Notes under the pieces: generated by a model | What the model saw: only the letters and a program-made list of their open reading frames with translations | What the model was told of the DNA's origin: nothing | Databases searched by the model: none | Made by a program: the position numbers and the translations under genes | Shown: positions 1 through 9,349 of the stretch, in pieces | Layout of the letters: each line of letters begins with the position of its first letter | How positions within the stretch are numbered: position 1 is the first letter of the stretch | Assembly: GCA_024743215.1 (NCBI GenBank) | Contig: JANSWZ010000001.1 | Span: forward strand, 496,001 to 560,000 | Origin: Alphaproteobacteria bacterium | GTDB taxonomy: Bacteria; Pseudomonadota; Alphaproteobacteria; Rhizobiales; GCA-2746425 | Length of the DNA: 64,000 nt | Direction of reading: 5' to 3'

Positions 1-751
1 TGATGGTCTTAATCTGAGTTGGGAAACGCTGGAGGGACTGGCAAAACACAATGGCCCTGTCTCAGAGCCATTGGCTGGGCACATTCGTCAGCTGTTGCCG
101 ACACTTCAGTTACGTCTCGATGGCTATGCAAGTCTCGAAGCGCAGGCTGCTGCACTGGCCGATGATATTGCATATGACACACATGATATTGATGACGGCT
201 TGCGTTCCGGATTGCTGAAGCTGGCCCAATTAAGACACGTGCCGCTGTTGTCCGGATTGTTGGATGACATTGCCGATGAGTTCCCCGGTCTTGATGAAGA
301 GCGGACGCGCCATGAGTTATCACGCCGGCTGATCACCATTATGGTGGAAGATGTCATAGGTGAAACACAGCGCAGGTTATCAAAGCTGAAGCCCGGCTCA
401 GCAGATGATGTTCGCAATGCCGGGTATTCTGTTTTGAGTTTTTCTGAACCGTTCAGCCGTCAGGAAGGCGAGCTCAAAGCTTTTTTGTTCACATATCTTT
501 ATCGTCATCCCTCGTTGATGGAGAGGATGACCAGCGCTGAAGCGGTTGTGAAGGACTTGTTTGCGACCTACTTGCACGATATCGAGGAAATCCCTGTGCG
601 TTGGCGGGAACAAGCCACCGAGGGAGTAGCGATGCTCAACAAAGCGAAGACCGCCAGATTGGTCGCTGACTACATTGCCGGAATGACAGATCTGTTCGCA
701 GATCAGGAGCATGAACGCCTTTTTGGTGGCCATGCAATGAGCGATGTTTGA
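1..751 (+). CDS. dgt: dGTPase-like HD-domain dNTP triphosphohydrolase, C-terminal part
   Basis: The open frame runs in from the left edge, so the true start lies outside the window; about 249 residues remain. The visible part contains DIAYDTHDIDDGLRSGLL, typical of the helical region after the HD metal site in deoxyguanosinetriphosphate triphosphohydrolase-like proteins. These enzymes hydrolyse dNTPs to the nucleoside and triphosphate in the cytoplasm. The HD motif itself is not in the window. The gene sits 96 bases before argS on the same strand, the usual Rhizobiales order. The family call is firm; substrate preference (dGTP only or dNTPs in general) cannot be judged from this fragment. Confidence 0.85.
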   Translation, partial: DGLNLSWETLEGLAKHNGPVSEPLAGHIRQLLPTLQLRLDGYASLEAQAAALADDIAYDTHDIDDGLRSGLLKLAQLRHVPLLSGLLDDIADEFPGLDEERTRHELSRRLITIMVEDVIGETQRRLSKLKPGSADDVRNAGYSVLSFSEPFSRQEGELKAFLFTYLYRHPSLMERMTSAEAVVKDLFATYLHDIEEIPVRWREQATEGVAMLNKAKTARLVADYIAGMTDLFADQEHERLFGGHAMSDV

Positions 752-847
752 CCACCAAGCCAAAAACCGTTAGGTGCTGCGCACATTTCCGACCGTTTTG
801 CCGATGAAAATCCGGCTTGTAACTGCATTCATTCAAAACAGATAGCT

Positions 848-2623
848 ATGAACATTTACGCAGACTTCGCCGAAAAAATGCTTCCTTTGATCAAGGGCTC
901 TGATTTGCTTTCAGACCTTGATGCTGACGCACAAGCAGCACTTCCACTGGACCGTATCGTTGCGGAGCCGCCAAGGGATGCCACCCATGGTGACTTGGCG
1001 ACCAACGCTGCGTTGCTTCTTGCCAAAGGACTGCGCCGCAAACCACGCGATATAGCGGAAGCCATTGCCAAATTGCTGACCGAACATGCGGACGCCCTGC
1101 AAGTGCAATCGGTGAGCATTGCCGGACCGGGGTTCATTAACATCACGTTGCAGCCGGCGGTGTGGCAATCCATCGTTCAGGATGTCCTGACGAACGGCAT
1201 GGACTTCGGTCGGACTGATTTGGGGCAGGGCGAGAAGATCAATGTCGAATACGTTTCGGCTAATCCGACTGGCCCAATGCATGTAGGACATTGCCGGGGT
1301 GCAGTGTTCGGAGATGCATTGGCAACGTTGCTGTCCTATGTGGGCTATGATGTGACGCGGGAGTACTACATCAATGACGCTGGCGCTCAGGTGGATGTGT
1401 TGGCGCAATCCGCATATCTGAGATATCGCGAGGCGCTGGGTGAGGCTATCGGTGCAATTCCACAGGGGCTTTACCCGGGCGAATACCTGAAAGCACTGGG
1501 CGCACAACTTGCTGATCAATATGGATCAGCTCTGCTTGAGATGGATGAAGTTGAATGGCTTCCCCTGGTCAAGGAAGCTGCTATTTCAGCCATGCTTGAA
1601 CTGATCCGGTCAGATTTGGACAAGCTTGGCGTCGTGCATGATGTCTTCTTTTCAGAGCGGTCCCTGACAGCAGATGGTGACGACCGGGTTGCTGAAATGA
1701 TTGCAGATCTGAGCAAACGGGACTTGATCTATGTGGGAACATTGCCTCCGCCAAAGGGCAAGCTGCCCGATGATTGGGAAGACCGCGAACAGACCCTTTT
1801 CAGATCAACGCGCTATGGTGATGATGTGGACAGGGCACTGTTGAAATCGGACGGTAGCTACACCTATTTCGCGTCTGATATCGCCTATCATTTTGACAAG
1901 TATAAGCGCGGATTTAACCGCATGGTCGACGTTCTTGGAGCTGATCATCAGGGATATCTGAAGCGAATGACGGCTGCTGTGACCGCAATTTCATCGGAAA
2001 ATGCATCGTTGGACATCCGTTTTTGTCAATTGGTGAACCTGTTTCGTGATGGTCAACCAGTAAAAATGTCAAAACGTTCAGGAAATCTTGTCACGCTTGC
2101 AGATGTGGTTGACGAGGTTGGCAGGGACGTCACCCGGTTCATTATGTTGTATCGGAAGAACGACGCTACGTTGGATTTTGACTTCACAAAAGTGCTTGAG
2201 CAATCGAAAGACAACCCTGTATTTTATGTGCAGTATGCGCATGCGCGTACACATTCGACATTTGCTCAAGCCATTGAAGTTTTTGATGAAAAAATTGTCT
2301 CTGATCTGGAAAAAGTAGATATTTCGATTTTGGATGATGCCAGTGAATTTGCACTGATGCGCAAGCTTGCTGAGTATCCGCGCATTGTCGAAGCTGCGGC
2401 GAATTTTTACGAACCACATCGTATTGCATTTTATCTAAATGATTTAGCAAGTGCGTTTCATGGCCATTGGAACAAAGGCAAAGATTTGCCCCAATTACGA
2501 TTTATTAAAGATGATAATGAAAAATTGACTAGAGCACGCTTAGCTCTTGTTTTGGCGGTGCAAATTGTTCTGCGCTCCGGCCTGGGATTGCTGGGAGTGG
2601 ATGCGCGGGAAGAATTGCGTTAG
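848..2623 (+). CDS. argS: Arginine--tRNA ligase
   Basis: A 591-residue class I aminoacyl-tRNA synthetase that charges tRNA-Arg in the cytoplasm. Visible are the N-terminal Add1-type domain (residues about 1-110), the HIGH-type signature as GPMHVGH (HVGH at 145-148), the adjacent ATP/arginine site YYINDAGAQ, and the KMSKS-type loop as KMSKRSGN near residue 406. The alpha-helical anticodon-binding domain ends at [11 protein letters not shown]...[11 protein letters not shown]. Length matches bacterial ArgS (about 550-590). The ATG start fits the N-terminal family pattern. It follows dgt and precedes the SPOR-protein gene; a long hairpin lies just after its stop. Confidence 0.97.
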   Translation: MNIYADFAEKMLPLIKGSDLLSDLDADAQAALPLDRIVAEPPRDATHGDLATNAALLLAKGLRRKPRDIAEAIAKLLTEHADALQVQSVSIAGPGFINITLQPAVWQSIVQDVLTNGMDFGRTDLGQGEKINVEYVSANPTGPMHVGHCRGAVFGDALATLLSYVGYDVTREYYINDAGAQVDVLAQSAYLRYREALGEAIGAIPQGLYPGEYLKALGAQLADQYGSALLEMDEVEWLPLVKEAAISAMLELIRSDLDKLGVVHDVFFSERSLTADGDDRVAEMIADLSKRDLIYVGTLPPPKGKLPDDWEDREQTLFRSTRYGDDVDRALLKSDGSYTYFASDIAYHFDKYKRGFNRMVDVLGADHQGYLKRMTAAVTAISSENASLDIRFCQLVNLFRDGQPVKMSKRSGNLVTLADVVDEVGRDVTRFIMLYRKNDATLDFDFTKVLEQSKDNPVFYVQYAHARTHSTFAQAIEVFDEKIVSDLEKVDISILDDASEFALMRKLAEYPRIVEAAANFYEPHRIAFYLNDLASAFHGHWNKGKDLPQLRFIKDDNEKLTRARLALVLAVQIVLRSGLGLLGVDAREELR

Positions 2624-2634
2624 CATTGATGATG

Positions 2635-2671
2635 GTTTGCAAGCGCAACTTTGATGGTTGCCATTGCAAAC
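2635..2671 (+). repeat. Hairpin between argS and the SPOR gene
   Basis: GTTTGCAA (2635-2642) pairs with TTGCAAAC (2664-2671), and an inner GCAAC (2645-2649) pairs with GTTGC (2657-2661), giving a two-part stem with a small internal loop. No T-run follows, so it is not a canonical Rho-independent terminator. It may be a processing site, a partial terminator or an mRNA-stabilising element between the two genes. Confidence 0.5.
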
Positions 2672-2697
2672 TTGGTTAACGAAAGAGACGACTTGTT

Positions 2698-4989
2698 ATG
2701 TCCGAGTATGAGTATGACAAAAACAAGCCCGGTCAGGCAGCCGGCGCTGGAAACGATCCAGTTTCAGGCGACGCTGGCTCCGGAGTGAATTCACCTGGAA
2801 GACCTGCTGCTATGCAAAATCGCGGTGCTGGGGCAGATAGTGCGTGGGAAAATGATGACTGGTCGATGCGATCATCGTCTGTTTCCGATGACGATGATCC
2901 GTTGATCAAGCTCGCCAGACTTATGGAGCAGAATGAACGAAACTTTGAGGCTGCTGCCCAGCGCTCAAACGACGGTGCCGCAGGTACCCCTCAGGAGACC
3001 TATGTCACGGAAGACGTTTCCGCGTCTCAGGATCCTTTGGCCCAAGCTTATCATCCAGAACCGAGTGTGGCCGAGTCTGCCCGATCTCCTGAGCCCGTCT
3101 ATCAACATGCGCCACAGGATCCGACTTATGTGTCGGCTGACGAGCCATCGGTGGCAAGGGATGATTCTTATGCATCATCTGGAACGATGGTTTCAGATGC
3201 TCCTGCGCCAGCAAGGGCACCTTCTTACGCCGACCATGCTGATGACGAGCAATATGACCCGTTTGCGCCAGGTGGTTCATCACAACCCTTGCCTGACAGA
3301 GATTTTGATGTTTCCAGAATTCCAAGAGCCATAAGACCAACTGCGTCGGTTGATCATTCGCAAATGGGTGGACTGCATGGAAGTGCCAGTCCCGATCAAG
3401 CAGAACCCGAGACGCTTGCAGAAACACCTGTTGCTGCAATGCGTGCGCAGGAAGTGCCCCAAACGCCAGTACGGGCGCCAAGTGAGCCGATTGTGCCACA
3501 GCCAGACCCTATCGCGGCTGAACTTCTGCGTTATGTTGATGCTAACGAGGCTCAGGAGCCCGTAAGGTCCGCTGCAGCAGAAGCGCGACCAAGCGATTTC
3601 CCCCGGCAAATGAGCGAGAACGCTGCACCTCAGTCTCCTCGATCTGCGTCAGTTGCACCTACGCCTGCTGTTGCTGCGTCCCAGCCTGTGCCGGCCGCCG
3701 TGCAACCGGCGTCCGAGTTGGCCAGTGCGCCGACACCTCCTCAACCTGACTTTTCCTATTTGCGTGAAGTGGAAGATTTGCGTGTGCCGCCTCGGGTTTC
3801 CGAGGCTGAGCAATCAAGCGCTGAAGCGCCAGATTCCTTTGCGGATAGCACACGATCAGAAGCACCTCAGACTGAGGAGGCCGATGTCCTTTATGATGAG
3901 TATGACGAGGAAGAAGGCGGTGGATTGTTCGCCAGCCGCGGCATGATGGTTGCTGCCGGTGTGATGGCGTTTGTTCTGCTTGGTGGAGGGGCCCTGTTGG
4001 CCTATCAAGCTATCTTCTCCAGTGATGATGGTAGTCCTCCTCCTTTGGTTCTGGCGGATAAAAATGCGGTTCGTATGCTACCAGACGGCCAGGCTGCCGA
4101 TCCTGCTGCGTCGGGTGATATACCTTTGACAAATGAAGGCGATGTGTCGAACAGTGTGATTCAACCGGGGGCGGAAACGCCGATTGAGCGGATCAACCCC
4201 AATATCGATCCTGACAGAACTGTCCGGCAAATTGGTGCGAATGGCAACAACACCGGATCAGACGCAATTGCACCCAGAAGTGTTCGCACCTTCAAGGTGA
4301 ATCCCGATGGCAGCATTGTTGCTGAACCGGCAACCAGTGTTGACAATAATTCAAACGCCATTCAGCCGCGAACAGTTACGACGCAACAAATTTCTGGAAA
4401 CGGACAAGTTGTTGCGACGCCTGCGGGGGCATCCGATGGTGGCACACCATTGCCACGCGCGAGGCCAAATGTGTCCGTTTCAGCATCAAACAATGCTGCT
4501 GGGTCCACAGGGCTCCAGCCGCGTATTGTTGCAAATAACTCCACCAGCACAAGTGGCCGGGCTGACTTGCCTATTGCCCCCCGTGTTTCCGTGGGGACAA
4601 ATGCACCTGCGTTCAATCAGAATGCGCCAACGGTTCAGCCGTCGACGAATTCTGTGGCGGCACGTGTTCCATCTGCCAATGTGACGCCAGCTGCACCGGC
4701 CGCGCAACCCGCTGCTCAGGCAGCGGCTCCCGCCGCAGTGGGTGATTTTGTTGTGCAGGTATCTTCGCAACGTTCCGAAGAAGCCGCACGGTCGGCATTT
4801 AGTGGTCTGCAACGTCGCTTTCCTTCTGTGCTCGGCAATCAATCTCCGGATATTGCGCGTGCTGATTTGGGCTCCAGAGGCGTGTTTTATCGGGTTCGGG
4901 TTGGTCCAATGGAAACCCGTGTAGCCGCAGCGGACTTCTGCCAGTCCCTGAAAAGCGCCGGTGGAGATTGCATCGTTGCACGCCGCTGA
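2698..4989 (+). CDS. SPOR-domain membrane protein
   Basis: A 763-residue bitopic membrane protein. Residues 1 to about 410 are acidic and rich in Pro, Ala, Ser and Gln, probably a disordered cytoplasmic region. One membrane segment follows near 414-438 (GMMVAAGVMAFVLLGGGALL). A long periplasmic linker rich in Asn, Pro and Ala leads to a C-terminal SPOR domain (about 682-760, beginning GDFVVQVSSQRSEEAARSAF). SPOR domains bind denuded glycan strands at the division septum. It lies between argS and nagZ, the conserved rhizobial position, so a role in cell-envelope growth or division is likely. The size is mainly due to the low-complexity regions. Confidence 0.88.
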   Translation: MSEYEYDKNKPGQAAGAGNDPVSGDAGSGVNSPGRPAAMQNRGAGADSAWENDDWSMRSSSVSDDDDPLIKLARLMEQNERNFEAAAQRSNDGAAGTPQETYVTEDVSASQDPLAQAYHPEPSVAESARSPEPVYQHAPQDPTYVSADEPSVARDDSYASSGTMVSDAPAPARAPSYADHADDEQYDPFAPGGSSQPLPDRDFDVSRIPRAIRPTASVDHSQMGGLHGSASPDQAEPETLAETPVAAMRAQEVPQTPVRAPSEPIVPQPDPIAAELLRYVDANEAQEPVRSAAAEARPSDFPRQMSENAAPQSPRSASVAPTPAVAASQPVPAAVQPASELASAPTPPQPDFSYLREVEDLRVPPRVSEAEQSSAEAPDSFADSTRSEAPQTEEADVLYDEYDEEEGGGLFASRGMMVAAGVMAFVLLGGGALLAYQAIFSSDDGSPPPLVLADKNAVRMLPDGQAADPAASGDIPLTNEGDVSNSVIQPGAETPIERINPNIDPDRTVRQIGANGNNTGSDAIAPRSVRTFKVNPDGSIVAEPATSVDNNSNAIQPRTVTTQQISGNGQVVATPAGASDGGTPLPRARPNVSVSASNNAAGSTGLQPRIVANNSTSTSGRADLPIAPRVSVGTNAPAFNQNAPTVQPSTNSVAARVPSANVTPAAPAAQPAAQAAAPAAVGDFVVQVSSQRSEEAARSAFSGLQRRFPSVLGNQSPDIARADLGSRGVFYRVRVGPMETRVAAADFCQSLKSAGGDCIVARR

Positions 4990-5081
4990 TCGTATACAGT
5001 TACGTGCGCTGACACATTTGGCCTGGTTTGAGGCCAGTGTGTTGGCTTGACGAAGGCGGAACGTCGCTCTAACCACGTTCT

Positions 5082-6107
5082 ATGACACAATCCGCTTTTA
5101 TTACTGGCTGCGAAGGCCTTGTGCTGTCTGACAATGAAAGACAGTTTCTCCGGGATTCAGACCCTTGGGGGTTCATCCTGTTTGGACGCAATGTCGAATC
5201 TCCAGAGCAGGTAAGTGCTTTGGTGTCTGCCTTTCGCGATTGCGTCGGGCGTGATGACGCTCCGGTTCTGATTGATCAGGAAGGAGGGCGGGTGCAGCGC
5301 CTGAGGCCACCCCATTGGGCGAGCTATCCTGCCGCAGCTCATTTTGGGCAACTCGAAGAGCGATTGTCAGGTGAGGGGTGCAAGGCTGCCCGGATCGGTG
5401 CCCGTCTTATGGCCCATGACCTGCTTGCGCTTGGCATTACAGTCGATTGCCTGCCGGTCTTGGATGTGCCTGTAGAGAACACCACGAAGGCCATTGGTGA
5501 CAGAGCCTATTGCGGCGCACCAGCCAGGGTTGCTGAACTGGGAAACTCCGCAGCTGATGGCATGCTGTCAGGCGGCGTGTTGCCAGTCATCAAACACATT
5601 CCGGGTCATGGACGCGCCGTTGTCGACAGTCATGCGGAGCTGCCAAGGGTCAGCAGTCCGTTTGTTGATCTGGTGGCGCATGATTTTGCGGCGTTCAAAC
5701 CTTTGGCTGAATTCCCTCTTGGGATGACGGCGCATGTGGTCTTTGAGGCTATAGATCCTCACAATCCAGCAACCTTGTCATCGAGTGTGATCTCAACAAT
5801 CATTCGGGATGAAATCGGGTTTCAGGGACTTTTGATGTCTGACGACATTTCCATGGGCGCTTTGCAGACAGATATGGCAGACCGGGCTTCAGGCGCTATT
5901 CGTGCTGGCTGTGATATTGTTTTGCATTGCAACGGCCTTATGGACGAGATGCAAAGCGTTGCCGCCAATGTGCCAACGCTTGACGGCCTGGCATTGGAGC
6001 GTGCGAACACAGCGCTTGCTGCCAGGCCCACCCCGAGTGTCATCAATGCTGATGAACTTCGCAAAGAATTCTCCGCCTTGCTCTCATTGGTTGACTGGGA
6101 GGCTTGA
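5082..6107 (+). CDS. nagZ: Beta-N-acetylhexosaminidase (GH3)
   Basis: A 341-residue cytoplasmic glycoside hydrolase of family 3 that removes GlcNAc from anhydro-muropeptides during peptidoglycan recycling. The NagZ signature KHIPGHGRAVVDSHAELP (about residues 170-187) carries the mobile-loop Asp-His pair, and the nucleophile Asp lies in MSDDISMGAL (near 252). No signal peptide is seen, as expected for NagZ. It follows the SPOR gene and its TGA stop overlaps the first possible TTG start of scpA, so the two are probably translated together. NagZ products can induce AmpC beta-lactamase in other bacteria; no ampR/ampC is visible here. Confidence 0.95.
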   Translation: MTQSAFITGCEGLVLSDNERQFLRDSDPWGFILFGRNVESPEQVSALVSAFRDCVGRDDAPVLIDQEGGRVQRLRPPHWASYPAAAHFGQLEERLSGEGCKAARIGARLMAHDLLALGITVDCLPVLDVPVENTTKAIGDRAYCGAPARVAELGNSAADGMLSGGVLPVIKHIPGHGRAVVDSHAELPRVSSPFVDLVAHDFAAFKPLAEFPLGMTAHVVFEAIDPHNPATLSSSVISTIIRDEIGFQGLLMSDDISMGALQTDMADRASGAIRAGCDIVLHCNGLMDEMQSVAANVPTLDGLALERANTALAARPTPSVINADELRKEFSALLSLVDWEA

Positions 6108-6109
6108 AC

Positions 6110-6961
6110 TTGGCCGACGAAACCAATCAAATAGCCAATGATCCTCTGACGCAGGCGCTTTTGTGGGAAAACCAGAAAGAGCGAGCTAGTGAACCTGATG
6201 CGTCGGAACCATCGCTTGTTGTTGATGTTGACGGGTTTGAAGGACCGCTTGATCTGCTGCTGGCTTTGGCCCGTTCACAAAAGGTGGATTTGGCCAAAAT
6301 TTCGATTTTGGCGTTGGCGGAGCAATACCTCTCTTTTATTCAGGAAGCACGGCGAATGCGCCTGGAGTTGGCTGCTGATTATCTGGTGATGGCGGCATGG
6401 CTTGCCTATCTGAAGTCACGCCTTCTGCTTCCTGATATCAAGGATGATGAAGATGAATTGACAGGCGAGGAATTGGCAGCATCGCTGGCTTTTCGTTTGC
6501 GTCGTCTTGAAGCCATGCGGGATGCGGCAGCGCGGTTGATGTCGCGGCCACGCCTTGGGCAGGATGTCTTTGCGCGTGGCGATCCGGAGCCCGTGGTGAC
6601 CATCAAGCACAGTAGTTATGTAGCCAATCTATATGATTTATTGACGGCTTATGCCAGTCAACGCCAGCGCAATTCCGTTACTTCGGTGCAGGTGCGAAAG
6701 CGAACTGTCTGGTCGCTACAGGAAGCCAAGGATTTATTGGTCCGAATGCTGGGACATGTATCAGACTGGACTCCCATTGATGATTTTCTGGTCGAGTATT
6801 TTTCAACTCCCGATCAGCGCGCGACCGTCATCGCCAGTTCGTTTACAGCAAGTCTTGAGATGGTGCGTGAGGGAGTTCTGGAAGTGCGTCAGAACGGACC
6901 TTTTACGCCACTGTTTGTTCGCCGGGCATCAAGGCAGGATGGAGGTGGAAATCATGAGTGA
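6110..6961 (+). CDS. scpA: Segregation and condensation protein A
   Basis: The kleisin subunit of the bacterial SMC condensin. The core begins with DGFEGPLDLLLALARSQKVD, the N-terminal helical motif that binds the SMC neck, and ends with a winged-helix region that binds the SMC head. No ATG lies upstream of the core in frame. Two TTG codons are possible: 6104, which overlaps the nagZ stop, and 6110. I chose 6110 because GGGAGG at 6097-6102 is then 7 bases away (283 residues). The gene overlaps scpB by 8 bases, indicating translational coupling. Confidence 0.92.
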   Translation: MADETNQIANDPLTQALLWENQKERASEPDASEPSLVVDVDGFEGPLDLLLALARSQKVDLAKISILALAEQYLSFIQEARRMRLELAADYLVMAAWLAYLKSRLLLPDIKDDEDELTGEELAASLAFRLRRLEAMRDAAARLMSRPRLGQDVFARGDPEPVVTIKHSSYVANLYDLLTAYASQRQRNSVTSVQVRKRTVWSLQEAKDLLVRMLGHVSDWTPIDDFLVEYFSTPDQRATVIASSFTASLEMVREGVLEVRQNGPFTPLFVRRASRQDGGGNHE

Positions 6962-7604
6962 GAGCGATACCGAAACACTGCATTTGAGAATGCTGGAAGC
7001 CATGTTGTTTGCCTCTGACCGTCCACTGGACGATTCAACTCTGAAAGACCGTCTTCCGGCCACTGCGAATTTTGAGCAGCTGTTGGTGGATCTGGCGGGC
7101 CTTTATGAAGGCCGCGGTGTTGTGTTGAAGAAAGTGGCCGACGGCTGGGCCTTTAGAACAGCCGATGATCTTGCCTTTCTGCTACAGGCCGAGACAGCAG
7201 AGCAACGCCGATTATCGCGAGCGGCATTGGAAACACTTTCGATTGTGGCTTACCATCAGCCAGCAACGCGTGCCGAAATTGAGCAGATACGTGGAGTGTC
7301 AACGAGCAGGGGCACACTGGATGTCTTGCTTGAATCAGGTTGGATACGTTTGCGCGGACGGCGCAGAACACCTGGACGACCGGTTACCTATGGAACTACA
7401 CCGGAATTTTTGGAGCACTTCAATCTGGAATCGATTGCTGACCTGCCAGGATTGGACGAATTGAAAGGTGCTGGTCTGCTAAACAGCACTTTGCCACCTG
7501 GGGCACCTATGCCAATGCCGAACGATGATCCGGACCTTGGTCATGACGAGGACCCCCTTGAAGATGACCTGTTTGCACCCGATGTGGTGCTTGAAGACGA
7601 TTGA
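6954..7604 (+). CDS. scpB: Segregation and condensation protein B
   Basis: A 216-residue protein of the ScpB/Rec8-like double winged-helix family, partner of ScpA in the SMC condensin complex. LRMLEAMLFASDRPL opens the first winged helix, and LSRAALETLSIVAYHQPATR followed by IEQIRGVSTSRGTLDVLLE is the characteristic second one. The ATG at 6954 overlaps the end of scpA and is preceded by GGAGGTGG. The frame is open further upstream to 6651, but that stretch is inside scpA and has no ScpB similarity. The C-terminal 30 residues are acidic, common in alphaproteobacterial ScpB. Confidence 0.93.
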   Translation: MSESDTETLHLRMLEAMLFASDRPLDDSTLKDRLPATANFEQLLVDLAGLYEGRGVVLKKVADGWAFRTADDLAFLLQAETAEQRRLSRAALETLSIVAYHQPATRAEIEQIRGVSTSRGTLDVLLESGWIRLRGRRRTPGRPVTYGTTPEFLEHFNLESIADLPGLDELKGAGLLNSTLPPGAPMPMPNDDPDLGHDEDPLEDDLFAPDVVLEDD

Positions 7605-7638
7605 GAGCAGACCCTGATATTCTCCTGATGGCACATTC

Positions 7639-8775
7639 ATGAATCAAACAACACGCCCTTCTGGTTTGAAAACAGCCTTGAACTGGGGCCGCCGTGGTAC
7701 AACGGGTGCTACGATTGCCAGAGAGATGCGCTTTGAGAGTGTGTTTCACAGTTATGGTGACACACAGGCCCTTCGGAACATCGATCTGACCATCGCTTCG
7801 GGGGAGATTGTGTGTTTGCTTGGCCAGTCTGGGTCCGGCAAGTCAACATTGTTGCGTATTGCCGCGGGGGTTGAAACACCTCAGGCCGGTCGTTTTTTGG
7901 TTGATGGCAAGGAATTTGGTGGACCAGACAGTCTGGTTCCGCCGGAAAAACGCGGCATAGGCTTGATGTTTCAGGACTTTGCTCTGTTTCCACATTTGAC
8001 GGTTCTGAAAAACGTCATGTTTGGCCTGACCGCCCTGTCTGGCTCCAATGCGCGTAGCGAGGCGATGCTTGCTTTGGAACGTGTCGGCCTTGCAGATCAT
8101 GCCAAATTGTATCCGCATCATCTTTCAGGTGGGGAGCAGCAACGTGTGGCGCTGGCCCGTTCGATTGCGCCGCGGCCAGGTATCCTGTTGATGGATGAAC
8201 CGTTTTCGGGCCTAGATCAAAGGCTGCGCGATAGTGTGCGCGATGAAACAATAACAATTTTGCGGGAAATGCGGGCCACCTGCCTGATGGTGACACATGA
8301 TCCTGAAGAAGCAATGCGCGTTGCAGACCGCATCTTGTTGATGAAGCATGGTCAGATCGTGCAGGACGGGACGGCACGCGAGCTTTATTTTGAACCAGTT
8401 GATCTGGCTTCTGCAACATTCTTTTCCGAGGTCAATATGCTGGAAGGTGAGATCGTTGACGAATTGGTCATTACGCCAGTTGGCACATTTGCCGCGATTG
8501 GCAAACCAAATGGAACGGCCGATATATGCATTCGGTTCCAGGGTGTTGAAATCACACCCAAAACGGAAACCAATATCCCGTCTGGTGCGAAACATGGCCG
8601 AGTTTTGCGGCGACGTTTCCTGGGGGAGGTGGATCTGGTTGACGTGGCTGTTGAGGGACTGGACGATCCGTTACAGGCACGCATCAGAAATGCTGATAAA
8701 CTGAGACCGGGGACAGAAGTTTTCGTCAGCTTTGACCCGCGCGACATTTTGGTATTTGAAAAAGAACACGCATAG
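7639..8775 (+). CDS. ABC transporter ATP-binding protein (FbpC/PotA-like)
   Basis: A 378-residue ABC ATPase. Walker A is GQSGSGKST (62-70), the Q-loop lies in LMFQDFALFPHLTV, the signature is LSGGEQQRVALAR (about 164-176), Walker B is LLMDEPFSGLD and the switch histidine is in VTHDPEEA. The C-terminal 120 residues resemble the regulatory TOBE-like domain of importers for iron(III), polyamines or sulfate. No permease or binding protein is next to it; it sits between scpB and tatA. The first 29 residues are unusual for the family, and an internal ATG at 7726 (MRFESVFHSYG) could be the true start. The substrate is unknown. Confidence 0.85.
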   Translation: MNQTTRPSGLKTALNWGRRGTTGATIAREMRFESVFHSYGDTQALRNIDLTIASGEIVCLLGQSGSGKSTLLRIAAGVETPQAGRFLVDGKEFGGPDSLVPPEKRGIGLMFQDFALFPHLTVLKNVMFGLTALSGSNARSEAMLALERVGLADHAKLYPHHLSGGEQQRVALARSIAPRPGILLMDEPFSGLDQRLRDSVRDETITILREMRATCLMVTHDPEEAMRVADRILLMKHGQIVQDGTARELYFEPVDLASATFFSEVNMLEGEIVDELVITPVGTFAAIGKPNGTADICIRFQGVEITPKTETNIPSGAKHGRVLRRRFLGEVDLVDVAVEGLDDPLQARIRNADKLRPGTEVFVSFDPRDILVFEKEHA

Positions 8776-9064
8776 CCCCACATCTATTGTGTGTGCTCGT
8801 TACGGGTGACGGAGTGACTGTTCAGATGAGCAAAAGATGTAGGAACAAGTCGGTTTGGCTGATTTGTCGCAACGCGAACCTGTTCGAGTGGGCAGACAAC
8901 CGTCATTTCATCATCGATAAAGAGTCCGCACCCTAGTACTAATTATGGGTGTCATTTCAGCGTTGGGCGGTGTAATACTATGATTAGCAAGCGATTTTAC
9001 GGGCTGTGTTGATAGCGAAGGTTTGGTTCGCCTTTGCAGTTCAAGAAGATTTTAGGAGTACATA

Positions 9065-9280
9065 ATGGGTATAAGTTTCTGGCAGATTGCCATTGTTGTC
9101 GTTTTGGTCGTGCTGTTGTTCGGTCGTGGCAAAATTTCCGATCTCATGGGCGATGTGGCCAAGGGCATCAAAAGCTTCAAATCGGGATTAGCCGAGGAAG
9201 ATGACAAGCCAAAGACGATAGACCAGTCGGCTGATGAAGTTGCAGCCGCTGTTAAATCCGAAGATAAGCAAGCTAGCTAA
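9065..9280 (+). CDS. tatA: Sec-independent translocase protein TatA
   Basis: A 71-residue protein with an N-terminal membrane helix (about 4-20, [18 protein letters not shown]) followed by the [20 protein letters not shown] hinge and amphipathic helix, and a short charged tail. TatA oligomerises to form the pore through which folded proteins with twin-arginine signals cross the inner membrane. TAGGAG lies 7-8 bases before the ATG. The 289 bases upstream (8776-9064) carry no recognisable gene and probably hold the promoter. tatB follows 69 bases later. Confidence 0.95.
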   Translation: MGISFWQIAIVVVLVVLLFGRGKISDLMGDVAKGIKSFKSGLAEEDDKPKTIDQSADEVAAAVKSEDKQAS

Positions 9281-9349
9281 TCCATAAATTCTGATGGTGG
9301 CTGTGCGCTTATCGTGCTGCGCCCCTTTTTGAGAAACCGGCAGATCTGA

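Noticed and set aside
6651-6953. Extension of the scpB frame upstream
   Set aside because: This part lies within scpA and shows no ScpB similarity; the ATG at 6954 has a good ribosome site.
8826-8936. 36-codon plus-strand frame before tatA
   Set aside because: No ribosome site and no recognisable sequence; likely chance.
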